Of a stretch of DNA of 57,245 bases, positions 38,886 to 49,556 are shown in pieces; position 1 is the stretch's first letter, and each line of letters begins with the position of its first letter. Under the pieces are notes generated by a model, which was given only the letters and a program-made list of their open reading frames with translations, was not told the DNA's origin and did no database searches. The DNA lies in contig CAMEET010000002.1 of assembly GCA_945915085.1 (NCBI GenBank), positions 1 through 57,245 of the forward strand. Reading direction: 5' to 3'. The position numbers and the translations under genes were made by a program. The stretch comes from an uncultured Treponema sp. (GTDB lineage: Bacteria > Spirochaetota > Spirochaetia > Treponematales > Treponemataceae).

Positions 38886-41078
38886 TCATTCCAACAATTG
38901 TGTAACTGTTTGAGAAAAGTTTTGTGGATTTTCCAAAAAATCGTACATCGCGGCTGCAGAAACAAGTTTACGTCCATATTCTCGAGTTTCTGTGTAAGGA
39001 AGTGTTTCTAGAAATAAATCCATTGGAAGTTTGCTTTTAGTTCCAAACTCTGCAAGAGAACTTTTGAGCCAGCGGCGTACTCTTGTTATTCCTGCATTGT
39101 ACGAAAAAAATGCCTGCAAAAGTGAATTATCACAACGATTTAACAGTTCTGCAAGATAATATGTCCCGATTTGAAGATTTGTTTCCACGTCCACCAGCGA
39201 ATAATCTGTGATTTTTAGTTTTCTTGCAACATCATTTGCCGTAAATTCCATAAGTTGGGTAAGTCCCACTGCTCCAACGGCACTTTTTATATTTGGGTCA
39301 AAAAAACTTTCACTTCGTACAAGTGCATACATTACATTTGGTGAAATCATATATTCAGCGGCATATTTTTCAATTTCGTCACTATAGCATGATGGAAAAA
39401 CAAGTTTCATTTCTTTTCTTGTAAGAATCTCTGTTGAATAATTGTAAGTTTTTGCAGCAATGCGTAAACTTTGTGTGTAAAATCGGTTTTTGGTGTCAGT
39501 TTTTCCACAATTATACAGAAATTCAGCAAGGTAAAAATTTGTTTTTTCTGATAAATCTGGAAAATAAGTCTGCCATTCTTCGTAAATCAATTCTGGAAAA
39601 CCAAAAATAACATAGCCTTCCATCAGTAAATCTGCCAACTGTTCATTTTCTTTCGTCATTTCAGACATTTTTTTGTTTCGCTTTTCTTTTGACATAACTG
39701 GACTGAACAAAACTTTGTGCAATTGGTTTTCATCTAAGTTTAAATGACTGGCAGAAATAATTTTATAATAAAGTGAATTTCCAGATTGAATTGCGCGCAA
39801 AAATGCTTCATTGATTTGTTTTTCATCAGCATTTGTTATTTTTTCTTGAGCAAGTCGTGCAAATATATAAGCAAATTTAGCGACCGCTTCATCTGTTGCA
39901 AAACCGTCTATTTTTTTGTAAATAATTTGGAATTCTTTCCATCGGGCAGACGAAAGCAAAGTTACCGAAAGTTTATCAAAAAAATCATCAAAATATTCGG
40001 GATTATGAAATTGTTTTGCGTAGTCTTGAATATTTGCAACTAAAAAATCTAATTGATAATCAATCATTGTATTCAAAAGATACCAAAGAGCATTGTCTTT
40101 TTTACTGTCTGAATCTGCTGCTTCAATGGCATTTTCAAAACACTCTCTTGATTTCGCAAGGTATGTCCCTGTTTTTTCAAATAATCTGCCTGCATAAAAC
40201 CAAAAATAAAAACTTACGGGAGTGTTTTTAAAATAATCAGCCAATTCCATAAAGTTTTGAGCATTTTTCAAATAATCTGAACTTCCATGTAAACAGGCTT
40301 TGCCCAAATCAGAAGCAATCTGTTCACAGGGCTGCAAATCTCCATTTTTCAGAAAATCTATAACTAATGGAACCTGCGAATAAGTATATGTATAATTTCG
40401 CTTATAAAGTTCTATCCTGAAATTCATGATAAAAGGATTAATAAGTTCTTTTTGATTTTCCCAATTCACAGATAAATCTATAAAATCAGTATGATTATAA
40501 ACATCTCTGTAAAACTGATAATGATCTTTTGATAAACTCCGCTTTGTATACCAATCAAAAACTTCACTTTCGTAAGATCCAGCTTCCAGTTTTTTCAAAG
40601 CCGTCAGTCTGATTTTAATCAATTCGTTATCATCATTCTGCAAATCCAAATTATTCGTATATTCATAAATCAAAGAATTTTCATTATATTGACAAAAAAC
40701 TCTGGCAGCTTCAAGCAGACTTTGTTTATCATTTGGAAAAAGTTGTGTCAGTTTGACAGCAGAATATATTCGTTCCTGGACAGTTCCCACCTGGCAGAGT
40801 TTTTGTGCACTTTTTTTTGCAAAAATCTTATCTCCCTTTTTGATACAGCGTTTAAATTTTGCTTGTGCTTCTTTTACTTTATTTTCATTATTCTGATCAA
40901 GCAGTTTCAGAGCCAAAAAATAATCAGTATTTGCCCCGAACTTTTTGACATTTTCATTCTGTGCACTGCACCCAAGATTTTGAATAATGAAACAAAAAAA
41001 TGTTGAAAAAATGAAAATTCTGATTATTTTTGACTTCAATATTAATTCCTTTGTAATTACTTTAAAATCACTTTTCAA
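38886..41078 (-). CDS. Lytic murein transglycosylase (SLT domain) lipoprotein
   Basis: Lipobox LGCS; MYALVRSESFFDPNIKSAVGAVGLTQLMEFTANDVARKL...YYLAELLNRCDNSLLQAFFSYNAG. Confidence 0.9.
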   Translation of the reverse strand: MKSDFKVITKELILKSKIIRIFIFSTFFCFIIQNLGCSAQNENVKKFGANTDYFLALKLLDQNNENKVKEAQAKFKRCIKKGDKIFAKKSAQKLCQVGTVQERIYSAVKLTQLFPNDKQSLLEAARVFCQYNENSLIYEYTNNLDLQNDDNELIKIRLTALKKLEAGSYESEVFDWYTKRSLSKDHYQFYRDVYNHTDFIDLSVNWENQKELINPFIMNFRIELYKRNYTYTYSQVPLVIDFLKNGDLQPCEQIASDLGKACLHGSSDYLKNAQNFMELADYFKNTPVSFYFWFYAGRLFEKTGTYLAKSRECFENAIEAADSDSKKDNALWYLLNTMIDYQLDFLVANIQDYAKQFHNPEYFDDFFDKLSVTLLSSARWKEFQIIYKKIDGFATDEAVAKFAYIFARLAQEKITNADEKQINEAFLRAIQSGNSLYYKIISASHLNLDENQLHKVLFSPVMSKEKRNKKMSEMTKENEQLADLLMEGYVIFGFPELIYEEWQTYFPDLSEKTNFYLAEFLYNCGKTDTKNRFYTQSLRIAAKTYNYSTEILTRKEMKLVFPSCYSDEIEKYAAEYMISPNVMYALVRSESFFDPNIKSAVGAVGLTQLMEFTANDVARKLKITDYSLVDVETNLQIGTYYLAELLNRCDNSLLQAFFSYNAGITRVRRWLKSSLAEFGTKSKLPMDLFLETLPYTETREYGRKLVSAAAMYDFLENPQNFSQTVTQLLE

Positions 41079-41082
41079 AAAA

Positions 41083-42906
41083 TTATTCTGCCGGAATTGT
41101 GATATATGTTCCAGAAATAATGTAGTCTGGATCTTTTATATGATTAAATTTAGCAATATATTTATATCGCCATGGATTTTTATAATAAGTATCAGCAATA
41201 TCCCACAAGGTATCACCCCATTTGATTTTGTAGTTAATATCTTTTGGTTTTTCAGGTGTAACAGGCGGCTGTTCTGGTACAACAATTTCAGCCTGTTCAA
41301 CAACTACAACTTCTTCTTCCAGAGCTGGTGGTGCTACTGGTTCACTTATTTCAGGTTCCGGCTCAATTTCCAGTTGTTTTTCAATTTCTGCAACAGGTTC
41401 TTGAATTTCAGAAGATGCAGATGATGATTCTTCAACTGCTATTTCAGTTGTTTCCTTTTGAGTATTTCCTTTGTGCAAAAGATTATATTTCGAAGGTACG
41501 ATAAAAAGAATCAGTAAAGTTGCAATCACACAGATAATTGCACAAATAATGCAGATAATGACAGGAACTTTTGTCTTCTTTTTGATTTTTTCATCTTCAC
41601 CTGATTGACCAAGCTCAGTTTCCTTGTCATACAATCCAGTAAAACTAAGCGGACCTTTTGCAGAAGATGCAGGTGCGGCAGTCTCATTATTATCCGAAAT
41701 TGTTCCAAAATCACTGATAAAATCATTTTCAAGATTATTGTCATCTAAAGAGATTTCATTGTTATCGAACGCAATTTCATTAAAAGAATTATCGTTTATT
41801 GAATCCAAATCAAAAGGACTGTCCCCATCATTATTTCCATAATTATTTTCATCATTATCACTGTCATTGAAAGAATCATTAAATGTATTATCAAAAGAAT
41901 TTTCATCAAAATCTGTTTCAAATTCTTTGTCAGAATCATTTTTTTCCAGAGGATTGTTAATATCAAAAAAATCTTCTGGCATTTGATTGCCTGTTTGATT
42001 AAAATCTTTCGCTGCATTTTCCAAAGTTTCCTTTGAATCCTCTCCCGGGAAATCAAAATTCAATTCAGGAAGGTCTGAATCATCAGAAATTTCATCTTGA
42101 ATATCTATTTTTTCTTCGGGAGTTTCGTTCAAATCAATTTCCTGCACAACTTCCATATTTTCTGTATCATTCAGATTTTCTTCTGGCGTTTCTTCTTCGA
42201 TAGTTTGAGTTACGTCTGTATCATCTGGCCAGATAATCTTTTCATCAGTTTTATCTGCTGGAATTACTACATCATCAATTGATTCAAGTTTCTTTTGTCT
42301 GTTGATTTCGTCATCGGCAGCTGGTGTAAATGCGATAATTGTGTTATTTTTGTGTTCAACTTGATTTTTATTTTCAACAGGAGTTTCGTTTTCTGCAGAA
42401 TTGTTTCCTTCCGTTTCTTCTGACTCAATCTCCACTTTTTCTGATTCATTTTTTGGGAAATCCATTTCATTTCCACGAATTTTTTCAGCCATTGCTAAAA
42501 ATCCGTGTTTTCTCGCTTTCGGCTTTTCTTTAGAATCAGCAATTTTATATTCATCTGTAGTTAATCTTTCTTCAATAGTTCGTGAAACAAGTGTTATTGT
42601 GGTTTTACTTTGATTACCAGTTTCAGAATCCTTGATTTTTGCAGAAAGTTTATTATTTTCATCAATCGAAACTGTAAATGAAATATCTGGTTCACCATTT
42701 GGATGAGCCACCAGATTTTCTATCTGAAGGGAATCAACATATTCTGCATCTTCCATTGAGCAGATTTTTGAACGATATAAATCAACCATTACTTTTGTTT
42801 GATTATTGTGGGCAGTTGTTAAATCCAACTGTTTTTCAGAATTTGAAAATTCTTCCAGAACTGGATAAAATGAACCGTCAGCAAGTTTAATTCCAATAGT
42901 TCTCAT
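41083..42906 (-). CDS. LysM-domain membrane protein with acidic/Asn-rich linker
   Basis: C-terminal LysM (INYKIKWGDTLWDIADTYYKNPWRYKYIAKFNHIKDPDYIISGTYITIPAE); TM PVIICIICAIICVIATLLILFIV. Confidence 0.88.
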   Translation of the reverse strand: MRTIGIKLADGSFYPVLEEFSNSEKQLDLTTAHNNQTKVMVDLYRSKICSMEDAEYVDSLQIENLVAHPNGEPDISFTVSIDENNKLSAKIKDSETGNQSKTTITLVSRTIEERLTTDEYKIADSKEKPKARKHGFLAMAEKIRGNEMDFPKNESEKVEIESEETEGNNSAENETPVENKNQVEHKNNTIIAFTPAADDEINRQKKLESIDDVVIPADKTDEKIIWPDDTDVTQTIEEETPEENLNDTENMEVVQEIDLNETPEEKIDIQDEISDDSDLPELNFDFPGEDSKETLENAAKDFNQTGNQMPEDFFDINNPLEKNDSDKEFETDFDENSFDNTFNDSFNDSDNDENNYGNNDGDSPFDLDSINDNSFNEIAFDNNEISLDDNNLENDFISDFGTISDNNETAAPASSAKGPLSFTGLYDKETELGQSGEDEKIKKKTKVPVIICIICAIICVIATLLILFIVPSKYNLLHKGNTQKETTEIAVEESSSASSEIQEPVAEIEKQLEIEPEPEISEPVAPPALEEEVVVVEQAEIVVPEQPPVTPEKPKDINYKIKWGDTLWDIADTYYKNPWRYKYIAKFNHIKDPDYIISGTYITIPAE

Positions 42907-42922
42907 GTGATTCTCCCATAAA

Positions 42923-42993
42923 AACTTCGCGTTAGCGATTACACAGGAGGCGCAAAATCCAAGTTTATGAAGTGCAACGCACGAAATAAACTT
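42923..42993 (+). repeat. Palindromic 5' leader element, copy 3 (upstream of 42906 gene)
   Basis: acttcgcgttagcgattacacagg...aagtttatgaagtgcaacgcacgaaataaactt. Confidence 0.78.
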
Positions 42994-43189
42994 GTGTGAT
43001 AAAAATTACACGGATGTAATTTTTATCATACCTCCCATATTTTCTCGACCAAAAAAAACGCCAAAAAAATGATTTCTTCTCTTATTTTTAATATCGGAAA
43101 TATTTTTATTTTCAATATAGGAAAATTTAACATTTTAAACTGGAAAATTCAAAAAATTTTTTTCAAATAATTTTTTCCACTAAGTCCTT

Positions 43190-43558
43190 TTATTTCCACT
43201 GTTCTTCTATACTTTTTATCAGTTGTTCTTTTGAAATTCCGTTTTTTTGAGCTTCCTGACAGACATTTTTTGCTAAAACTACTACTATTTCTTCTTTTTT
43301 TTCCAGGATTTCAGATTTTTGAAGTGTATTTACAAAAGTGCCACTGCCTGCCACAGTTTTGATAAACCCCTGTTTATCAAGTTCCTCCCATGCCATTTTT
43401 ACGGGGATAACACTTATGCGTAGTTGATTTGAAATCTGGCGAATTGCGGGAAGCTTTTCGCCAGGTTTTAAGGTTCCGTTTATAATTTGAGAACTAATTT
43501 GAGTAACAATCTGAGAATAAATCGGTACTTTCGAAGAAGAGTTAATCACAATATCCAT
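43190..43558 (-). CDS. GntR-family (YtrA subfamily) transcriptional regulator
   Basis: VPIYSQIVTQISSQIINGTLKPGEKLPAIRQISNQLRISVIPVKMAWEELDKQGFIKTVAGSGTFV. Confidence 0.92.
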   Translation of the reverse strand: MDIVINSSSKVPIYSQIVTQISSQIINGTLKPGEKLPAIRQISNQLRISVIPVKMAWEELDKQGFIKTVAGSGTFVNTLQKSEILEKKEEIVVVLAKNVCQEAQKNGISKEQLIKSIEEQWK

Positions 43559-43609
43559 TTGTAATCAAAAATAGATAAGAAAAATCATCAAAATCCAATC
43601 TGATAAAGA

Positions 43610-44269
43610 TTACAAATCAACTTTCTCGAACAGAGATGCACTTTTTTTGTATGTCAAAATCCAACCACCAAAGAAAACCAAAATTCCTACACAAAGAATA
43701 GGAAGTTGTTTGATTTGTGACTGAGCGTCAATTCTATCAAGCATCTGGAAAAACTCGATATTAAAACTATTTTTAGTCCAAATCGGAAACTCAATAATCA
43801 AATAACAAACCCAAAATGCAACACTTGCTTTAAAAAATGGGCGACCAGATTTTTCTGCTTTCTTGTAAAAACTTGTAAAGAAAATAAAGTTAAAAATTGT
43901 AAGCAAAATCAACACAAAACCGTAAAATGCCACATTTGAATCAATTCCAGCCTGATTTCCCTGTGGAACAAGTTTTTTTATCAAAATTGCAAAAGGGATT
44001 GTAAACAATGCACCGGCAATTTCATAAACGCAGACAAGAATACATCTTGATTTAACCATATCCTTTTTTGTGATTGGTAAAATCATTGAATACTGAATAT
44101 CCTTGTTCAATTCTGCATTGTTAAAAATAAAGAATATGCTCAAACAAAGATAGAAAAATGGAACATAACAAGGATAATTCGGGATAATAATCATCGCAAC
44201 AAAAGCCAAAAACAAATAATTTACTGATGAAAGACACAGTTTGATTTCTTTTTCCAAAAAGTTTCTCAT
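43610..44269 (-). CDS. ABC-2-type membrane protein
   Basis: Multi-TM protein between ABC ATPase and GntR genes. Confidence 0.65.
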   Translation of the reverse strand: MRNFLEKEIKLCLSSVNYLFLAFVAMIIIPNYPCYVPFFYLCLSIFFIFNNAELNKDIQYSMILPITKKDMVKSRCILVCVYEIAGALFTIPFAILIKKLVPQGNQAGIDSNVAFYGFVLILLTIFNFIFFTSFYKKAEKSGRPFFKASVAFWVCYLIIEFPIWTKNSFNIEFFQMLDRIDAQSQIKQLPILCVGILVFFGGWILTYKKSASLFEKVDL

Positions 44270-44316
44270 TTTTTTTCCTCTAATCTCTAATTTCGGATGT
44301 TTTACATTCTGAATAA

Positions 44317-45156
44317 TCAGCGTTCTGTGTGAACCATAATTTCTTCCATCGAAGGCTGTGTAATTTCACATTTCGTAAATAAATCTTTGTCAGATTTTAA
44401 AATCATACCTTCAAAACCAAAATTATGCTCGTGAACACCAATTACTTTTGATTTTAATTCATCAGTTAAATCTTCTTTCTTGCCGTTTACAAGGAGATAT
44501 TTATCTTTAAAACTTACAACATCACAAGAATCAAGAATTTTTCCTTTTTTGATATAAGTGATATAATCAGCACACTTTTCTAAATCTGAAATAACATGTG
44601 TAGAAAAGAGAATACTGTGTTCACCGTCTGCAACATAATCTTGAAAAAGAATCACAAGTTCATCTCGGCTTACTGGATCAAGTCCACTTGTAGGTTCATC
44701 CAAAATCAAAAGTTTTGCATCATGACTCATTGCAAGTGCCAATTGATATTTAACTTTCATTCCTGCAGAAAGATTTTTGATAAATTTATTTTCATCCAGA
44801 TTAAATTTTTCAAGTAGATTTTTATATGTTTCATCACTCCAGTTTGAAAAAAACTTTTTTGTAATGTCCGTAACCTGTTTAATTTTTTTGGAATTGTAAA
44901 AACCATCAAGCCCCGAAACAAAACCAATACTATTTTTCACAGCAAACTCATCTTTTTCAATGTCAAAACCATTTATTGAAACTTTTCCACAATCTGGATG
45001 TACAAATCTGAGCATAGATTTAAGTGTTGTAGTTTTTCCAGCACCATTTCGACCAATAAACCCCATAATGTAACCTTTCTCCAACGAAAAAGAAACATTG
45101 TCCAATTTAAACGTCGGATAAGTTTTAGAAAGGTTTTCTACTTGCAAAATATTCAT
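44317..45156 (-). CDS. ABC transporter ATPase (YtrB/BcrA-like)
   Basis: FIGRNGAGKTTTLKSMLRFVHPDCGKV; LSAGMKVKYQLALAMSHDAKLLILDEPTSGLDPVSRDEL. Confidence 0.92.
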   Translation of the reverse strand: MNILQVENLSKTYPTFKLDNVSFSLEKGYIMGFIGRNGAGKTTTLKSMLRFVHPDCGKVSINGFDIEKDEFAVKNSIGFVSGLDGFYNSKKIKQVTDITKKFFSNWSDETYKNLLEKFNLDENKFIKNLSAGMKVKYQLALAMSHDAKLLILDEPTSGLDPVSRDELVILFQDYVADGEHSILFSTHVISDLEKCADYITYIKKGKILDSCDVVSFKDKYLLVNGKKEDLTDELKSKVIGVHEHNFGFEGMILKSDKDLFTKCEITQPSMEEIMVHTER

Positions 45157-45180
45157 AACCACCTCTACTGAATAACAAAA

Positions 45181-45233
45181 AAAGTGTGTATATTAGATAT
45201 ACACACTTTAATGCTACGAGAATGATTTGTCAA
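45181..45233 (-). promoter_or_regulatory. Promoter and 29-bp palindromic operator of the GntR/ABC operon
   Basis: Minus strand TTGACA-17-TAAAGT running into aaagtgtgtatat-(n3)-atatacacacttt (13-bp perfect arms); matches YtrA-type operator architecture. Confidence 0.8.
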
Positions 45234-45317
45234 GTTAATTTTTTTAATCTTTAAAACTGAAAAACAATTCAATCTGAAAAAAACTGTCTGTCCATTCAGT
45301 GAGTAAAAAAATTTTTA

Positions 45318-47018
45318 TTATTTTTGTGCAGCTTCCAAAACTCCATAAAATGCTGGTTTACAAGTAAAACTATTTCTAAAAAGCAAAGGATATTGAGTGT
45401 AACCATTGTATTCATCCAAAGCATTTAGCCATGTACCTTCATCATTTAATCCCCAAATAGTCACTCCTTCAATTCCATTCTTATCAGCTGTTTTACGATT
45501 TCTTATAAACATATTAAAATACTGATTGTAAATAGCCTTTAAACGTAAATCACTGTTTGGAGATTTTCCATTTGCAATATCAAGTTCTGTTACTTGAACA
45601 TTAACACCTTTTTCTACAAACATTTGAACAGCTTCTTCAAAACTATCTTTTCCAGTAATAGCAGGATAATCAACTTTTACATGAGACTGCATACCAATCA
45701 CATCAATTCTAGCATCAGGTGTCGCTTTGATTTCATCAATAAGCTTACAAATTGCCTTACGTTTTTGTTTAGCATAACAACCATAATCATTATATGCAAG
45801 TTTTACATCCTTAGGAGCATATCGATTTGCATATCTAAATGCATTAATAATATATGTTTCATCTTTATAAATTTTTGTCCAGCGACTACTGTTTTCCGGT
45901 CTCACCCATGAAGAATCAGTTGCATTATCAGAAATAGCTTCGTTCACCACATCCCATGTTGTAACAATTCTTTCACCATTATTATTTGTATCTTCCCAAT
46001 CCTTAATATGATTTAAAACTGTCTTTATATACCATTCAAGACGTGCATTCATTTCATCAATAGAAACGAGCTCATTTGAACCAGTTGACCCCCAGTCTTT
46101 ATAGAAAAACCACTCTGGCGTCTGATTATGCCATACAAGAACATGACCACGCATTTTAAGACCATTATTCTTACAAATATTCAAACATCTATCTACAGTA
46201 GAAAATTTTGGCGGATTCAGTGGAACTTTATATGATTTTCCATCCTCACCAGTAAAATCAGTAAATTCAGTAGGTCGATTCCATGCAAAAATAAAATCTG
46301 GTTTAAACTCGTTACCCATAGTTATACAATCAGCATGATAAGCAAGTCCCTGTTGTACCTGTTTACGAGCCAACTCTTCATTGTAAGTTACTGCAAGTCC
46401 AAAATAATCAAAATAATCTTTGTACGCTTCTTTCAAACTTGGAGCATCCATCCAATTAAGTGCTTCAAATTTCTGTTCACCAAGTCCATCACCAGAAAGT
46501 TTCAAAGAAAAGTTTTTGATATAGATTTTTGTGTTTTCTTTATCAAGTGTTGAACCAGAAATGTAAAGAGAACGTTTTTCCCCCAGAACAATGAACATAT
46601 TGCTTGAAACTTTTACCCATTCACCAGAAGGCACTTTTTCATTATAAAGTTGAGGTAATCCTGCACTGATTTCGTTAATCATCCATGTGATTTCCGTTGT
46701 TGAAGCATTTGGATTTTCTACAAGCATTTCACAATCGAATTCAAGATAGAGTGCAATGTTTGCATAATCAGCAAGACTTACGCTTACAGGATTATTTTTC
46801 GTTGCAAGTTTTAAATCTGCAATAGTTACATTATCAAAACCCCCATATTTCTTATTGAAAAGAATAGCCTTACCATCTTCATCCACTCTGGTAACAGTAA
46901 GACTGCCATCATCGTTTTTTACAACCTTTGGAGTTTTCTCTGCTTTAGTACATCCAAAAAGACCAAAAAAAATTGCAACTGTAAAAATACAGTAAATTGT
47001 GTTTTTTAAGTTTTTCAT
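45318..47018 (-). CDS. GH10 endo-1,4-beta-xylanase lipoprotein
   Basis: LFGC lipobox; RGHVLVWHNQTPEWFF; TTWDVVNEAISDN; VQVTELDIANG; VTIWGLNDEGTWLN. Confidence 0.93.
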   Translation of the reverse strand: MKNLKNTIYCIFTVAIFFGLFGCTKAEKTPKVVKNDDGSLTVTRVDEDGKAILFNKKYGGFDNVTIADLKLATKNNPVSVSLADYANIALYLEFDCEMLVENPNASTTEITWMINEISAGLPQLYNEKVPSGEWVKVSSNMFIVLGEKRSLYISGSTLDKENTKIYIKNFSLKLSGDGLGEQKFEALNWMDAPSLKEAYKDYFDYFGLAVTYNEELARKQVQQGLAYHADCITMGNEFKPDFIFAWNRPTEFTDFTGEDGKSYKVPLNPPKFSTVDRCLNICKNNGLKMRGHVLVWHNQTPEWFFYKDWGSTGSNELVSIDEMNARLEWYIKTVLNHIKDWEDTNNNGERIVTTWDVVNEAISDNATDSSWVRPENSSRWTKIYKDETYIINAFRYANRYAPKDVKLAYNDYGCYAKQKRKAICKLIDEIKATPDARIDVIGMQSHVKVDYPAITGKDSFEEAVQMFVEKGVNVQVTELDIANGKSPNSDLRLKAIYNQYFNMFIRNRKTADKNGIEGVTIWGLNDEGTWLNALDEYNGYTQYPLLFRNSFTCKPAFYGVLEAAQK

Positions 47019-47098
47019 TTCCTTTTCCTATTTTCTTTTTCTCTAATTATATATCTAATTCCCTAAAAAAATAATAGGGAATATTACTGACAAGATTG

Positions 47099-49483
47099 TT
47101 ATTCTATTGGCGTCCAATTATATTCAAACCTACCCAGACTTTTCACAAATGCTCCAGAAGATGCATCTTTATTTTCCACACTGAATTCCAAATGCGGAAT
47201 AATAATCAACTTATCACTTTGATTTAAAGCTTCTTTAAATTCCTGCGGAGTTTTTCCCAAACTGCTTGAGTCACTCATAAAATCTTTTCCTGTTTGAATA
47301 TAATCATTTACATTTGATTCGGTTACATTAAAATTATAAATCCACTTCATATCAGCATCATAAACATTCAAACACAACAATTTATATGAATATTTTGAAG
47401 AATCGTTGAACATATTAAAAGGATTTGAATTCAGTTTAATAATTCGCTTTGCACCCTCTGCATCATCATTTTCTTCATAAAGAACTTTGAAATCAGAAAC
47501 TGTTTCTGAATCTGAAAGTTGCATTTCCGATGTTTTATCCGCAACAATAGCCACAGTTTCAAAAACTTTTCCATTAGGAGCAACAGTAAATTTATACTTA
47601 GAGCCTGCTTTTGTAAAAGGATAAATAAAAGATAAAGTGCCAGTTTCAGTCTGATTAATCAAATTATTTCCATTATGAATAAATGAGAATGGTATACCAG
47701 TTTCTTTTCCGTCTTCGATTATATCAACTGCAGAAGTCAGCCAAATATCCATTGCTCCAGTCTTTTTGAGTGTAACTTGAATACCATTTTCAACATTTTC
47801 AACACTTATGTGGTCAGAAAACTGAGGATATTTTTTCAACTTAACAGATTTTACTTTCGCCTTTTTTTTGCCTTCATTTGCTGTTATGTGAGTGCGAATT
47901 TGAATATCTGTAATTGGTTTTGAAATATCCCAAGCTGCATTTTCTGGAAGACTAAAGGAATGATTTGTTCCATCAAGATTTATTTCAAAAACATTTGTTT
48001 CAGTTTGATAATCTGATTCATAATGAAATCTGCATCCATCTTGTAAAAGATTTACCGATAAAGAATCATCAGGATATTCTGAATCAAATTCTATACGAAT
48101 AACATCCCATTCAGTCAAATTTAAGTTTTCAACATACCATCCTACAGCTGGATATTCCTCTCCATCCTCAAAACTCCATTCAATAGTTCCATCATAAGAT
48201 ACTGTTGCTCCTCCAAATCCTATTGAAGTTCCGAATTTATGCCCCAAAATTGCAGTGTCTGTTTCTTCATAAATCGAATCATAATCTACAGTTGAACTTA
48301 CGTCTTTTGTAATCCAAATTCTTTGTGTTTCATCATCTACATTTTTATAATAATCAACCACAGAATAAATCTTTCCATCTTGAATAGAATTATATACATG
48401 ATAAAGTTCTCTATTAAAATCCACATCCTTAAATGCATCTGGAGCAGTAAATTTTATCACTCTACTAGATAAATAATTTGATGAACCGTCTTTAGTGATG
48501 CCAGAAATCAAAGATAGTACATAACCATCACAACCTTGAGATTTCAAATATTCCATAAATTTGCTGCCAGGCTGCGTCATTTTTACAACACCATTTTCAA
48601 TTCTAACATCAGAATGATGATATTCATCTTTATCCTGCTGATACAAATAAGATGTACCAGAAGCATCATTTTTTCCATAAGCAAAATATATTTTTACGGT
48701 ATCTTTTGGAGTTTCTAATAACTTCACACTATAATTTATTTCAAATTCTTCATCCGCCTTAATATTCTGTTTTACAGGTGTTAACCTGTCCTCTTCTGAA
48801 ATCAAATCCGTCCAATTTTTATTGGAATAATTATCTATTACAAGGAAATGAAGATTTTGAATATTAGTATCACACTTTCCTTTCCATTTTAGATTCAGAA
48901 CATCATCTTTCTTTGGAAGCCCGTCTTTGAAACAACTTGAAATATCAAATGCCCCACTTTGATAATAGCAATATCTTTCATCCCCATATTCACTATTATC
49001 TGCAATATATCCATCTCCAACAATATCTGAAATATCAATCGTCCATGTATTGAATTCTTCTTTCGAATCCTCTGGTTCATCTTCGGCTATAATTTTTTTC
49101 AATTTAATAAATACATCCGTGGATTTTCCTGCAATAATCTCAGCCTTTTCATATTTTCCTTCATAAATCACATTTTTTGGGGCAGATGACAAATAAGCTG
49201 AAATCACTATATCATATAACCCAGGACTCAATTCATAAGAATAAGTTTTTCCCTTCATTCCAATATCTGTTATCACTTTTTTCGTATCATAATTTGTGAT
49301 AGTGATTGTAAATTCCAGAGAATCAATATCAATAGAAGTATTAGTATTGGCAGAAGTTACAGCTCTAGAAGGAAGCGTAATAGAAATATTTCCCATTTCA
49401 GGTTTTTCAAACAAACTGCTGCAAGAAAAGAATAATGACATTAAAGACACTATTAATATAGTAGAAAAATAATTTTTTTTCAT
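47099..49483 (-). CDS. Large hypothetical lipoprotein, possibly polysaccharide-associated
   Basis: MKKNYFSTILIVSLMSLFFSCSS lipobox; beta-rich; adjacent to GH10 gene in the same orientation. Confidence 0.6.
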   Translation of the reverse strand: MKKNYFSTILIVSLMSLFFSCSSLFEKPEMGNISITLPSRAVTSANTNTSIDIDSLEFTITITNYDTKKVITDIGMKGKTYSYELSPGLYDIVISAYLSSAPKNVIYEGKYEKAEIIAGKSTDVFIKLKKIIAEDEPEDSKEEFNTWTIDISDIVGDGYIADNSEYGDERYCYYQSGAFDISSCFKDGLPKKDDVLNLKWKGKCDTNIQNLHFLVIDNYSNKNWTDLISEEDRLTPVKQNIKADEEFEINYSVKLLETPKDTVKIYFAYGKNDASGTSYLYQQDKDEYHHSDVRIENGVVKMTQPGSKFMEYLKSQGCDGYVLSLISGITKDGSSNYLSSRVIKFTAPDAFKDVDFNRELYHVYNSIQDGKIYSVVDYYKNVDDETQRIWITKDVSSTVDYDSIYEETDTAILGHKFGTSIGFGGATVSYDGTIEWSFEDGEEYPAVGWYVENLNLTEWDVIRIEFDSEYPDDSLSVNLLQDGCRFHYESDYQTETNVFEINLDGTNHSFSLPENAAWDISKPITDIQIRTHITANEGKKKAKVKSVKLKKYPQFSDHISVENVENGIQVTLKKTGAMDIWLTSAVDIIEDGKETGIPFSFIHNGNNLINQTETGTLSFIYPFTKAGSKYKFTVAPNGKVFETVAIVADKTSEMQLSDSETVSDFKVLYEENDDAEGAKRIIKLNSNPFNMFNDSSKYSYKLLCLNVYDADMKWIYNFNVTESNVNDYIQTGKDFMSDSSSLGKTPQEFKEALNQSDKLIIIPHLEFSVENKDASSGAFVKSLGRFEYNWTPIE

Positions 49484-49556
49484 AATCATACTCCCCAAAG
49501 ATAAATACTTTGAAAACAAAAATAAAAAGTCAAGTTTTGAGTTTTGACAAAATCTA

